A stretch of DNA of 64,000 nt from Niastella vici (GTDB lineage: Bacteria; Bacteroidota; Bacteroidia; Chitinophagales; Chitinophagaceae): assembly GCF_002077945.1 (NCBI RefSeq), contig NZ_LVYD01000013.1, positions 124,001 to 188,000 on the forward strand, in the 5' to 3' direction. The notes beneath the pieces were generated by a model. The model saw only the letters and a program-made list of their open reading frames with translations. It did no database searches and was not told where the DNA came from. The position numbers and the translations under genes were made by a program. Positions 33,475-42,272 of the stretch are shown one piece after another (position 1 is the stretch's first letter; the number at the start of each line of letters is the position of its first letter).

Positions 33475-34993
33475 CCCAACCGGAAAGACACGAAATATCG
33501 TTGTTTTTCCGGTTTTTTATTTGGTTGAACCCCGCGTCCAGACTGAATATCAGCTCAGCCGCTTCATTAACGCGAGCGGTTCGATATGAAAACCCGTCGA
33601 AAGTCAATTTTTCGGGATACATCGAACCAATGATCTGGCGCTTTTCTGTTATTGTTCCTTCTTCATATAATATGTCTAAAGCGGAAAGATTGCTAACCGC
33701 CATATTTAATAACCCATCAATGTTATTTTCCTTTTGAGATAGACCGGCAAGTTTTGCTTCCAGCTCATTTATTTTGGTGGTGCATTCTGCTTTCAGTTCA
33801 CGGAAATCGTCGTGGTCTAATTTCTGATCTGCCACCATTTCCCTTGCATTTTTCAGCCGGGTGTTCAGATTATCTAACTGGGAAAGTATTTGTGTGCGGT
33901 CGCTTTTCAGGTGTTTGGTTTTGTCATTGTAAGCTTCACCAATGGTGGCAACATATATGTCGTTCATGCCGGGATAGGGTACATACTTTTTAAGTTCCTG
34001 GACGAACAAACCGTTTGCATGTTCCGCTTTAAATCTGCATCCGCATGAAGATACACAGTGGTAATAATAATAATGGTTGTGCCTTCCTTTTGATGCACTA
34101 CCGGTTAGTATTCTGCCGCAATGCGGGCAAATCAGGAAACCACGAAGGGCAAGAGCATCATGTGTGATAATTTTAGTGCCCTGCCTGATTTTCCTTTTTC
34201 GTCCTTCCAATACGTCCTGAACTTCATAAAACAGGGCTTCAGAAATAATAGGTTCATGTTGTCCCTGCACCAATAAAGGTTCTTCATCTTTATACTTCGG
34301 AATGAATATTTTGCCACAATAGACGGGATTTCGAATGGCGTTCCAGAAATTAGCCCGGCTGCATTTTAGCCCCCGATTATTCGCTTCTTTTCTTATTTGG
34401 TCAGCCGCAAACTGGCTGTTTGCAATTTCCTCAAAAGCCCATTTAATGATGCTTGCTTCCGGTTCTTTGGGAGCTATGTATTTCCGTCCGTTGTCAGTTG
34501 ATTTATTAATATACCCGATGGGAGCGGTTGCCATCCACCGGCCTTCTTTTTTTGCCCTGCGCATACCAAAGAAAACATTCAAGGCCCGGCGGTCATTTTC
34601 GACTTCCGGGGCTGCCAGATAAAAAGCCAGCATCATTTTGTTTTCGGGAATTGACAAGTCTAACGGTTGTTCCACTGCCTGCGGTTCAATACCCAGGCGG
34701 CGTAACGTGCTGATCATTTGGTAAGCATCACCCGCATTACGGCTAAACCTATCCCATTTGGTAAAAAGAACAACATCAGACTTGCCTTTATTCTTACGTA
34801 AATCGGCTAAATACTTATTCCATTCAGGCCGAATGAAAGTTTTGGCTGAATGATCTTCGAAAATCACTTTCCGTACCTGTAAAGAGTTTATCTCGCAGTA
34901 TTTGCGCAAAGTTTCCTCCTGGTTACGTTGTGAATAACCTTTATCTGCCTGCTCGTCAGTACTAACTCTGATGTACAAATCTGCTATCCTCAT
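33437..34993 (-). CDS. Large serine recombinase
   Basis: 518 residues. N-terminal resolvase domain with catalytic Ser11 (ADLYIRVSTDEQADKGYSQRNQEET), recombinase domain (~150-250), a zinc ribbon (LICPHCGRILTG ... HCVSSCGCRFKAEH) and a coiled coil (~360-420), the usual layout of integrases of this class. The last residues, WVVPTGIEPVSKV, come from the antisense of tRNA-Arg and the stop TAG overlaps its anticodon. So the gene probably ends where the element joined the tRNA, and it likely integrates and excises the island. Confidence 0.93.
   Translation of the reverse strand: MRIADLYIRVSTDEQADKGYSQRNQEETLRKYCEINSLQVRKVIFEDHSAKTFIRPEWNKYLADLRKNKGKSDVVLFTKWDRFSRNAGDAYQMISTLRRLGIEPQAVEQPLDLSIPENKMMLAFYLAAPEVENDRRALNVFFGMRRAKKEGRWMATAPIGYINKSTDNGRKYIAPKEPEASIIKWAFEEIANSQFAADQIRKEANNRGLKCSRANFWNAIRNPVYCGKIFIPKYKDEEPLLVQGQHEPIISEALFYEVQDVLEGRKRKIRQGTKIITHDALALRGFLICPHCGRILTGSASKGRHNHYYYYHCVSSCGCRFKAEHANGLFVQELKKYVPYPGMNDIYVATIGEAYNDKTKHLKSDRTQILSQLDNLNTRLKNAREMVADQKLDHDDFRELKAECTTKINELEAKLAGLSQKENNIDGLLNMAVSNLSALDILYEEGTITEKRQIIGSMYPEKLTFDGFSYRTARVNEAAELIFSLDAGFNQIKNRKNNDISCLSGWVVPTGIEPVSKV
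33478..33518 (+). terminator. Terminator of tRNA-Arg inside the recombinase gene
   Basis: AACCGGAAA (33478-33486) pairs with TTTCCGGTT (33506-33514), followed by Ts. It lies within the antisense recombinase gene. Confidence 0.75.
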
Positions 34994-35016
34994 TTGTGAT
35001 AAGTTGTTTTACTGGG

Positions 35017-35184
35017 TTAACCAGTCTTTTTTAAGTAATCATCCTCATCCCTCAAATATTGTGCTACGGCTATTGCAGCCATCTTGCGTAAAAACTCTAA
35101 AATAGCGGCAGCTTGTTCAATAGTTACCTCCGTGCCATGCTGACGCAGCAATTCCGCTGCCCATTCCGGCGTTAGCTTTTCCAT
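35017..35184 (-). CDS. Small protein upstream of the recombinase (55 aa)
   Basis: An ATG at 35184 follows a strong ribosome-binding site (GAGGGGGTAAG). The translation begins MEKLTPEWAAELLRQHG and ends RDEDDYLKKTG. The helical, acidic protein lies 23 bp upstream of the recombinase gene on the same strand. It could be a recombination directionality factor, but no family is recognised. Confidence 0.65.
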   Translation of the reverse strand: MEKLTPEWAAELLRQHGTEVTIEQAAAILEFLRKMAAIAVAQYLRDEDDYLKKTG

Positions 35185-35379
35185 CTTACCCCCTCAATTT
35201 TAGTCACACTCACCTATTCTTGTAAGACTCCTATACTAATATACGGGTTTGTTTTGATAAAATATCAGAGTGTCAAAACTTTTAATTAATTTGATACGAA
35301 TTGACATGAAAATTTGGAATACCAGCAGGAATATATGCTAATTACCTTTGTTGTTAAATAAGGTCAATTGATGTAAAGT

Positions 35380-36081
35380 ATGGACAAGGAATATAAAGTA
35401 ACATATAAGACATACTATAACGATAGGTTAAAACAGGTTAACTTTCACAGCAAACTAACCTACCCGTTATATGTGCAGGTAACCTTTGACAGGAAGAGCG
35501 TCTTTTTTAAAAGTTACTTCTTTGACTTGTTTTCAAAGCCTAAATATGCTGTTCATATTGCAGGTGAAACATTCGGGCCTGATATAAAGGATATTATTAA
35601 AAAGGAAGAGACTCTCATTGAGTTCATAATTGAGAAAAACCAAAAGGACTTCTCCTTAGACCATTTTAAAAGCGAGTATGTTTACTATGGCCGGGATTTA
35701 TTGGATATGATGGAAGAAGGGTTCCTGGATTACCTGTATACGTTTTTCTATGATGAGGGTTTGCCGTATCTGGCCGAAACGGTAAAAGCGGGTGCTTATG
35801 GGTGCAAACTGTACGAACTGGTTAAGGATTTTAAAAGGAGCTTAAGCCCTAAGCTATATCAAAAGCTGTGGGACAATTCATTTTTTTACAGTCCGCCTTA
35901 TTTGCCATTGTGTGCTTTTAATGAAAAGCCGCAGCGGACGATGGTGACGGCGTTTACGGTGATGGATTGGGAGCAGGTGGGGGTAAAGGAGGATTTTAGT
36001 GAATATTTCAAAAAGCATTATTCAGGCAATGATGTATCCGAAACGCTAAATTCAATTGAGAAATTGGTTTCCAAGCTATGA
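35380..36081 (+). CDS. Hypothetical protein (233 aa)
   Basis: An ATG start gives a mixed alpha/beta protein rich in Tyr, Phe and Lys (YKTYYNDRLKQVNFHSKLTYPLYVQVTF; YFFDLFSKPKYAVH). No known motif, signal or membrane segment. It is divergent from the recombinase and transcribed into a 700-bp gene-free stretch, so it stands alone. Composition is AT-richer than the backbone genes, consistent with island cargo. Confidence 0.55.
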   Translation: MDKEYKVTYKTYYNDRLKQVNFHSKLTYPLYVQVTFDRKSVFFKSYFFDLFSKPKYAVHIAGETFGPDIKDIIKKEETLIEFIIEKNQKDFSLDHFKSEYVYYGRDLLDMMEEGFLDYLYTFFYDEGLPYLAETVKAGAYGCKLYELVKDFKRSLSPKLYQKLWDNSFFYSPPYLPLCAFNEKPQRTMVTAFTVMDWEQVGVKEDFSEYFKKHYSGNDVSETLNSIEKLVSKL

Positions 36082-36535
36082 TTTGATAGATCTCCTTCTC
36101 TGCTAATACCTGCGTTACATTTTGGTATTCAACCTATTGCAGGCGATTCAATTATTTTTATTCTTCCTTTGTATCCATTGGAAGGGAGGTTTCTGCGAAA
36201 ATTAGTACAGTAGGAATTAGAATTGTGGAAAAGTGTGTGGATAAAGAGTTAAATAGGATATGTAGGTAAGATGGGCGTGAGATGGATTTATGATGGGCTC
36301 TGTTTGCGTTAGAAATGGAGAATGTGTGGGCTATGCATAGGGAATTTTGGGTTTAAGAAAATTGCATAAATGTTTGATTTTCAATGGTAATTATGGGTTG
36401 TCTAAGTTTTCTTATAGAGAAGTTAATAATATCAGTTGCCTTTAAGTGTCTGAGATACATATAAATCGAGGTCAGCTATTAAAAGTGCTCAGTAACTCAC
36501 CTATTAATCAGTATATAAGCCTGCACTTCAAATTG

Positions 36536-36642
36536 CCCATAAATTTGGGCGTCAATTGAGCAATAACACGGATATAAACTTGGATGCAAACTTGCATGCA
36601 AACTTGCATGTAAACATGCGCCTATAATTGCACACAAATTCG
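36536..36642. repeat. 12-bp degenerate tandem repeat, nine units
   Basis: Nine consecutive units of 12 bp (one 11) read as [CG]ATGCAAACTTG with variation; the units at 36571, 36583 and 36595 differ by one to three bases. They lie in a 716-bp region (36082-36797) without a gene, upstream of the 136-aa ORF. The remainder of that region shows nothing notable. Confidence 0.7.
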
Positions 36643-36797
36643 AACAAAAAAACACAGGAATGCATGCGTTAGTGTTATGAAATATATTGCATAATTCAAT
36701 ATCGATATTAGGTGTGAAATGGATGTTGATTAAAAAAAAGATATGATTTTTGATGGGAATTTGGCGGGAAGGGTCATATGCTTTATTTTTACAAATA

Positions 36798-37208
36798 ATG
36801 AAAATAAAGTTCTTTGTCAGTCATGAGCTTGAAAAACCTTTTCGGCTTTCGGTTCATAAAAACGGTAAGCTAGGTTTTCCAATGGATGCTGCTAAGGCTC
36901 TGGAATTATCCCAAGAGAAAAGCATTTCCATTGGAGTGAATGATGAGGATCCGAATGACAATGCCCTGTATATGGTAATCAATGAAAGTCTTATACCGGG
37001 AGCATTTAAAGTAGCAAAAGCGGGTGACTATTATTACCTGCCGATAAAATTGCTACTGGATAACTTGAAAGTGCCGTATACAACTGAATCTGTCGCCTTC
37101 AACATGAGCAAGGTTGAAAATGGCGATGGGGTATTTTACAAGTTGATTCGGATTGTTAATGAAAAGAAAGCACCGAAGGCCGATAATCAGGAAACACAAG
37201 CTCTTTGA
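36798..37208 (+). CDS. Hypothetical protein (136 aa)
   Basis: The start is taken at the ATG at 36798 (MKIKFFVSHELEKPFRLSVHKNGKLGFPMDAAKAL). A compact alpha/beta protein with KSISIGVNDEDPNDNALYMVINESLIPGAFKV and a C-terminal acidic/polar tail. No family recognised. It lies 57 bp upstream of a small zinc-ribbon gene on the same strand, so the two are probably co-transcribed. Confidence 0.6.
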   Translation: MKIKFFVSHELEKPFRLSVHKNGKLGFPMDAAKALELSQEKSISIGVNDEDPNDNALYMVINESLIPGAFKVAKAGDYYYLPIKLLLDNLKVPYTTESVAFNMSKVENGDGVFYKLIRIVNEKKAPKADNQETQAL

Positions 37209-37265
37209 TATTTGACGTTGAGAGTAGGCTGCAACGTTAAAAGGTAACTATTTAAATTTCACAAA

Positions 37266-37415
37266 ATGGCAAAAGCCTACTATGGCGTATGCTTCAAGTG
37301 CAAGAAACACAAACACATAACGTTTCGAAGCACTAAAGCAGAACGTGACGGGTTAACCGGAGAGGTCATTAAAAAAGGCAAACGGTTTCCCATCTGCCTA
37401 GATTGCTTACGGTAA
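37266..37415 (+). CDS. Small zinc-ribbon protein (49 aa)
   Basis: An ORF below the usual length cut-off: MAKAYYGVCFKCKKHKHITF ... KKGKRFPICLDCLR. Two CxxC pairs (VCFKCK and ICLDCL) about 30 residues apart suggest a zinc ribbon. The ATG follows an A-rich stretch, and an intrinsic terminator lies at 37491, which supports a two-gene unit with the 136-aa ORF. Confidence 0.65.
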   Translation: MAKAYYGVCFKCKKHKHITFRSTKAERDGLTGEVIKKGKRFPICLDCLR

Positions 37416-37490
37416 TAAGCAATGATTTTGGACGAATCACAGTAGGAGTGACGGGCCTTAAAACACAATTGTGCAGGCGGCCGCACCCGG

Positions 37491-37527
37491 AAAGCTCGAG
37501 CAGTTGCATCTGACTCGGGCTTTTTTA
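37491..37527 (+). terminator. Terminator after the zinc-ribbon gene
   Basis: AAGCTCGAG (37492-37500) and CTCGGGCTT (37514-37522) form a stem with one G-U pair, then a T-run. Confidence 0.75.
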
Positions 37528-38099
37528 TTTAAATAAAGTGAATGTAAATGAACGTAGTATTTCTAAGAGTAATTTTTCTTTTCGGATCGCAAAGGTAACA
37601 CCTGATTATTTGCTACACAAATATAATATCCGATATTTCCGACATCATAAATATAAGTCTATTTGACTTTCCATTCTAATTTTTAAACTTGAATTTGGTC
37701 AAAATCTTGGATTTCTAGGCTACTAATTACTTAAAATGCTGCTGAAAATTTTTTGACTAGATTTCCTTTCTAGTTAAATCTGTGAAAGAGGATAAAAGTC
37801 AAGAGTGTATTGAAATTCAACATATTATAGGCTTCCGTGTGTCTATGTATCGCATCCTGTCAGGGTAATAAACCTCTTGACTAGGGGGATTACCATAAAA
37901 TGGGATATGGGGTGTCATGGTCTGGTATCTACAGGCAATTTTCAAACAATCGAGAACAGGAGGTGAGAAAAGAACTTAGTATAGTCATAAGCTTCAAAAC
38001 TTGTAAGTTCTGAAGCTTATGATTGATTATTTAAAGTCCTAATCTTAAGAGTAGTATCAAAAGAGTTTGAATTTGCACCCTATATTTAATAATAGTTAT
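37528..38099. other. Gene-free stretch with one long hairpin
   Basis: 572 bp of AT-rich sequence without a gene, downstream of darG. At 37985-38022, TCATAAGCTTC pairs perfectly with GAAGCTTATGA, with an inner AACT/AGTT pairing. There is no T-tract, so it is not a standard terminator; it may be a 3' boundary element of darG. Confidence 0.45.
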
Positions 38100-39155
38100 C
38101 TATTTAAGCAAAATATCAGAAGTTTTACTGTAATCATGTAAATGTCTATAAGCAATATCTACATATGATTTTTTGAACAACTTCTTCTTTCTATCGGTCC
38201 AGGTCACCTCATTAAATACCTCTTCATTTGATAGTGAAGGATTTTCTAACAGTATGTACGCAACTGAAGCAAGTATCTCTAATGAAAGCTCAGATTGAAA
38301 ACCGTCAATAAGCTTAATTGAATTTTTTAATCTTTCTTTTTGCTCAAAACTTAATTCTTTATTTACATATTCCTGAACCTCATTTAGCTTTTTATAATTT
38401 AACATAAGCGGTTCAAAAGGCTTGGCCTCCTTTTGCTCTAAGCCAGTTATATAAATTCCATTTAAAGCATATAAGACGTGGCCAATTTGATGTGAATATG
38501 GGCCATAATGATGTTTAATAAATTTTAATCGAAGATCTTCCCCCAAAGTTTGTAAAACAAAGGCTAATTTATTGGCAGAAAAAAGACTGCTATATTCTCC
38601 TAAACTTTCATAATAGAATAATAAATAGAGAAGCTGTGCTCTAGCAGGTGTAAGCTTTGCATCTTTTTTGGTATTTTCCTTTTGTAAAATAGCTTTTACT
38701 TCAGAGTTAGGTTGATAAATAAAAACTTCAGCATCAACGTTACTTAAATATTTTTCAATTTGACTTTTTACCCTATCCCATTCTAGTCCACCGTTTCCGC
38801 AACCTAGAGGAGGAATTGCAATACTTTTTATCTTTTCATCCTTTATTACTTTACTTAATTCAATTAAACCTGCTTCAATATATTCATATCTAGAAGGTTG
38901 CCTCCAATGAGTTTTTGTGGGAAAGTTGATTATTATTTTCTCACCAAGTAAAGCATTTTGATCCCTGACAACTAAGAGTTTTCCTGGTTGTAATTCCTTT
39001 GCTTTACATGCATCTAAATATTTTTTAAGATTATTACGAAATGCTTCTTTAAACTGTAAAGCGATTCCTTTACCCATAACACCAACAGTGTTAACTGTAT
39101 TAACTAATGCTTCCGCTTTTGAATCAAGCAAATTTCCAGTAATATACTTTAGCAT
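38100..39155 (-). CDS. darG: DarG-like antitoxin, macrodomain ADP-ribosyl hydrolase
   Basis: 351 residues. Residues 1-155 are a macrodomain (MLKYITGNLLDSKAEALVNTVNTVGVMGKGIALQFKEAF; IAIPPLGCGNGGLEW) of the DarG type, which removes ADP-ribose from DNA bases. Residues ~165-351 form a helical domain (LLYLLFYYESLG, SANKLAFVLQTLGEDL, HHYGPYSHQIGHVLYALNG) typical of DarG, which binds and sequesters DarT. It starts 1 bp after the end of darT on the same strand. Confidence 0.92.
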   Translation of the reverse strand: MLKYITGNLLDSKAEALVNTVNTVGVMGKGIALQFKEAFRNNLKKYLDACKAKELQPGKLLVVRDQNALLGEKIIINFPTKTHWRQPSRYEYIEAGLIELSKVIKDEKIKSIAIPPLGCGNGGLEWDRVKSQIEKYLSNVDAEVFIYQPNSEVKAILQKENTKKDAKLTPARAQLLYLLFYYESLGEYSSLFSANKLAFVLQTLGEDLRLKFIKHHYGPYSHQIGHVLYALNGIYITGLEQKEAKPFEPLMLNYKKLNEVQEYVNKELSFEQKERLKNSIKLIDGFQSELSLEILASVAYILLENPSLSNEEVFNEVTWTDRKKKLFKKSYVDIAYRHLHDYSKTSDILLK

Positions 39156-39156
39156 C

Positions 39157-39798
39157 TTAACGATTAAAATAATAACTCTTTTTTATATGAACAGGTATTA
39201 ATGAGCCTGCTTTTTCTAACTCTTTTTTGACAAAATTAGCACACTTTTCATTGTAAACGACAATTGCTGATATGCAAGTTGTTGGAACAAAATGTTTTAT
39301 CAAAAATTCTGCTTGGTATCTTCGCTGCCGATCAACATCGTCTGCAGTTTTTCTAAAATCTTTAGATTTTATAACATCCCAATCAATTTTTCCCAAATCT
39401 ACCAAGTCATTATAATGTTCAGTGATCGCAGTATTTGCCTGGCCATCAGTAAAGAAAAAATCATTGCCGCATTTAGTCACGGCTTCAACTGTACAACACA
39501 AGAAAATAATGTCTTCAGGAGCTACTTTATCTATTCCATAACCAGTGAGTATATTATAAAGCATAATTGAGCACGGAGTAAAATAGAAAGGGACATAATC
39601 ACCTATGTTCCCATAACCAAAAATTTTGACAGGATGAACAATTCTAACTCCAATAATACTATTGTTACCAATGTTCACATATTTAGGATCGGCATTTGGA
39701 TGATTTTTATTGCAAATTCCATGCTCTAAAATATGTGATAAGTTCAACCTATGTGTAATCCGAAATAAAAATACAGGTTTTGAGATATTTCCTGACAT
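39157..39798 (-). CDS. darT: DarT-like toxin, DNA ADP-ribosyltransferase
   Basis: 213 residues, standard length. Family blocks: FLFRITHRLNLSHILEHGI, the substrate-loop region VRIVHPVKIFGYGNIGDYVPFYF, TPCSIMLYNIL and the catalytic RYQAEFLIKHFVP with Glu164. DarT uses NAD to ADP-ribosylate single-stranded DNA; its partner DarG reverses this, and such pairs act in phage defence. The highly AT-rich coding sequence differs from the backbone genes. It is the first gene of the darTG operon. Confidence 0.93.
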   Translation of the reverse strand: MSGNISKPVFLFRITHRLNLSHILEHGICNKNHPNADPKYVNIGNNSIIGVRIVHPVKIFGYGNIGDYVPFYFTPCSIMLYNILTGYGIDKVAPEDIIFLCCTVEAVTKCGNDFFFTDGQANTAITEHYNDLVDLGKIDWDVIKSKDFRKTADDVDRQRRYQAEFLIKHFVPTTCISAIVVYNEKCANFVKKELEKAGSLIPVHIKKSYYFNR

Positions 39799-40044
39799 TC
39801 TACGAATTTAAAGGATATGGTGATTTTACCAATTAAACAAGTAGAATTATAAATAGCTAATTTAATTTAATTAACCAATCAGTACCAAATAATTAAAAAG
39901 TAACATCACTTGACGTTATTCGCTTGGTTCTAATGTATATATAATCAATCACTTATGAAGAATATTGAATCCCAAATTTCGCATTGAATGGTTCTTTTTT
40001 AGGTAGTCCCAAGAATCAAGCCGATAATAATTTTTAAGTCTAAA

Positions 40045-40275
40045 CTAGAGTGCTGTTTCAGGCAAGAAATCTCTTGGGGAACAATTAAAAACGGCTGCAA
40101 ACTTGTTTAAATGTTGAATATTATAGCGCTTAGTATAATTAGGGCTCTCAACTTGCCCTACAAAGCCATTTGATTTAAATCCTGCCCGAATAGATAATTC
40201 TTCCTGGGAAAGCTCGGCAGCTTCCCTTTTTTCTTTTACTTTTTCAATAACATAAAGGTCTATGGCAGATCTCAT
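40045..40275 (-). CDS. Small XRE-family regulator (76 aa)
   Basis: MRSAIDLYVIEKVKEKREAAELSQEELSIRAGFKSNG contains a Cro/CI helix-turn-helix. The C-terminal YNIQHLNKFAAVFNCSPRDFLPE is shared with the proteins at 40387 and 56143. An operator-like palindrome (40277-40294) begins 1 bp before the start. It is probably an autorepressor. Confidence 0.8.
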   Translation of the reverse strand: MRSAIDLYVIEKVKEKREAAELSQEELSIRAGFKSNGFVGQVESPNYTKRYNIQHLNKFAAVFNCSPRDFLPETAL

Positions 40276-40276
40276 T

Positions 40277-40294
40277 AATCACCTATTGGTGATT
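40277..40294. promoter_or_regulatory. Operator-like palindrome 1
   Basis: AATCACCTATTGGTGATT, near-perfect palindrome adjacent to the start of the 76-aa regulator. Confidence 0.7.
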
Positions 40295-40326
40295 GCAAAT
40301 GTGGGTAAATACAAAAAAATGTACAA

Positions 40327-40340
40327 TCACCTATAGGTGA
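40327..40340. promoter_or_regulatory. Operator-like palindrome 2
   Basis: TCACCTATAGGTGA, perfect 14-bp palindrome between the two XRE genes. Confidence 0.75.
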
Positions 40341-40386
40341 GTAAATAATATTCCCTTAACTTTATACAAGACTAGGAAAATTTATT

Positions 40387-40614
40387 CTATAAAGGCTTTT
40401 TAGGTAAAAAGTCCTGAGGACTGCATTCCAAGATTTTGGCAAGCAGATTTAAATGTTTAATGTTATAATGAGAAGGGTATTTTGAACTTTCAACTTTACC
40501 GATAAAGCCAACAGACATTCCCAATTCATAAGCAAGATCAGCTTGAGAAATGTTTTTCTCAAGTCGTTTATCCCTTACCTTATTGATAACGTATTGATCA
40601 ATTTTGCTTTTCAT
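40387..40614 (-). CDS. Small XRE-family regulator (75 aa)
   Basis: The start is taken at the ATG at 40614 (MKSKIDQYVINKVRDKRLEKN) rather than the GTG at 40620. Helix-turn-helix ISQADLAYELGMSVGFIGKVESS and the C-terminal HYNIKHLNLLAKILECSPQDFLPKK. A close paralogue of the 76-aa neighbour. It is divergent from the helical-repeat operon that starts at 40716, with two operator half-palindromes in between, so it probably controls both directions. Confidence 0.8.
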   Translation of the reverse strand: MKSKIDQYVINKVRDKRLEKNISQADLAYELGMSVGFIGKVESSKYPSHYNIKHLNLLAKILECSPQDFLPKKPL

Positions 40615-40616
40615 AA

Positions 40617-40676
40617 TCACCTATAGGAAAGTAAAGTTCCGGATTTGTTTTGCCATGTACAATCACCTATCGGCGA
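40617..40676. promoter_or_regulatory. Two operator-like sites upstream of the helical-repeat operon
   Basis: TCACCTATAGGAAA (40617-40630) and TCACCTATCGGCGA (40663-40676) repeat the TCACCTAT half of the operators at 40277 and 40327. They lie between the divergent regulator and the 307-aa gene. Confidence 0.65.
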
Positions 40677-40715
40677 GTAATTAACATACAACTGAATCTA
40701 ATCAAACACATTAAT

Positions 40716-41636
40716 ATGAAAACCTATAACAATCATCCCCATTGGCATAATCAGCCGTTACGCCTTACCAAAGAACAAAAGCGTGATCCGTTACCAGTAT
40801 TGGATGACTTTTTTGAATGTTATCACCTAAATGATGTCCGGCAAATATTATGGCAATGGCTTACCACCGTTATTTCCAGCCATCAGAGTATATCAAATGA
40901 TGCGCTTGACCGTGACAATCATCTTTATTTCTATGAAAAAATTGAGGGAATTATCGAGGCTGCTTATGTGATGAAAAGAAAATTACTTAAACACCGGCGT
41001 AAAGTAGAGAAAAGGAGATTAAAAAAAAGCAGCCAACCTGAAAATATTCAGTATGTTAAAACACCCGAACATTTTAAATCAAACGCTACCGGGCTTGCCG
41101 CCGAAAATGTGGTTAATGGCGAAGTATTCAATAAACCAAAGCAATTGCTGGAATTCGTAGACGAAGCCCCAATATATGTAATTACCCAAGTTTTCAAAAG
41201 CGAATCCCTGGCCTTTCTTCGAGATCAATTGCGGGATTGGCTACATGTTGCTTTGTCTGCTGACAGCACTATTTATGACGATGGAGAGCAACGTAGGCAG
41301 TTGCTTTCATTCCAAGATCACTTACTGGTCATCGTCGAAGCACTTTTTGTTATTTATATACAGAATAAGAATAAGATAGCAGAAAAGGAAATCGTCGATA
41401 CTGATAAACCCAGATTACTTAGTCAGGATCAAATTGACAACCCTATGCAGGTTATAACCAGCTTCTTTGAAAAGTTTCCAATGGTATATATAGTTAGAGA
41501 ATTATATGATTGGCTGGAGGCTTCCTTTTGTTTCGGGGGTACCTATCCTGATAACATGGACAAATTACAAGCATTAAATATCTATCGCAATGTTTTATGT
41601 CTTATAACTGCAGCTGACCGGCTTTTAAGCATTTAA
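40716..41636 (+). CDS. Helical-repeat protein, three repeats (307 aa)
   Basis: Start at the ATG at 40716 (MKTYNNHPHWHNQPLRL). Three divergent ~90-residue repeats share DDFFECYHLNDVRQILWQWLTT-like helices, then Asp-rich turns and IEAAYVMK / VEALFVIYI-type helices: residues ~10-95, ~140-225 and ~230-307. No known family. It is the first gene of a unit with the 189-aa and 161-aa genes. The 304-aa protein at 54853 (minus strand) has the same layout. No catalytic motif; probably a binding or regulatory protein of the mobile element. Confidence 0.7.
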   Translation: MKTYNNHPHWHNQPLRLTKEQKRDPLPVLDDFFECYHLNDVRQILWQWLTTVISSHQSISNDALDRDNHLYFYEKIEGIIEAAYVMKRKLLKHRRKVEKRRLKKSSQPENIQYVKTPEHFKSNATGLAAENVVNGEVFNKPKQLLEFVDEAPIYVITQVFKSESLAFLRDQLRDWLHVALSADSTIYDDGEQRRQLLSFQDHLLVIVEALFVIYIQNKNKIAEKEIVDTDKPRLLSQDQIDNPMQVITSFFEKFPMVYIVRELYDWLEASFCFGGTYPDNMDKLQALNIYRNVLCLITAADRLLSI

Positions 41637-41654
41637 TTCCAAAAACTGTTTGCC

Positions 41655-42224
41655 ATGTCAACACTTATAGAATTCACCCATGAGTTTTCTCAAGGGGTTT
41701 GGAAACTATATATATCGGATAAGTCTAAGCGGCTAATTGAATATGTAGATGAAGATCCTTTTTATGTGCTAAGCGAAGTATTTAGCGATCAATGGAATTT
41801 TATAACTGAAGAATTACGGGATTGGTTAATTATCGGCCTATCATCTGACAACACTGTATACGATGATTGGGGAGAGCGCCTTACTTTGGTTGTCTTCCAT
41901 GACCATTTAGCATTCTTGATAGAAGCGTTGATTATTATCTACGTGAGGAACCTAGAGGATGTTGATAAAAAAGAAAAGATTCCACCATATAAGATTCATT
42001 TGCTTAGCGACAAGCAGAGAACGAATCCCAAACAAATAATCGAGCATTTTTTTGAACAATTTCCAACAACTTATATTATGAGAGAATTAGATGATTGGTT
42101 TACTGCAAGTCTTACTTACCCGGGTCACTGGCGTGATAATGTAGTTAGTCCTTATCACGCGCAACGAGTAAATGAAAAAGTATTATGTCTTATAAAGACT
42201 GCCGAGCGACTGTTACGACCCTAA
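41655..42224 (+). CDS. Helical-repeat protein, two repeats (189 aa)
   Basis: It starts 19 bp after the 307-aa gene. Residues ~25-110 and ~112-189 match the second and third repeats of the upstream protein: RLIEYVDEDPFYVLSEVFSD ... LRDWLIIGLSSDNTVYDD, and IEHFFEQFPTTYIMRELDDW ... EKVLCLIKTAERLL. It therefore looks like a truncated paralogue that arose by duplication. Function unknown. Confidence 0.7.
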   Translation: MSTLIEFTHEFSQGVWKLYISDKSKRLIEYVDEDPFYVLSEVFSDQWNFITEELRDWLIIGLSSDNTVYDDWGERLTLVVFHDHLAFLIEALIIIYVRNLEDVDKKEKIPPYKIHLLSDKQRTNPKQIIEHFFEQFPTTYIMRELDDWFTASLTYPGHWRDNVVSPYHAQRVNEKVLCLIKTAERLLRP

Positions 42225-42272
42225 GAAACATACTAATAAGTTTGTAACATATATTAATAGAATAAACACTAT

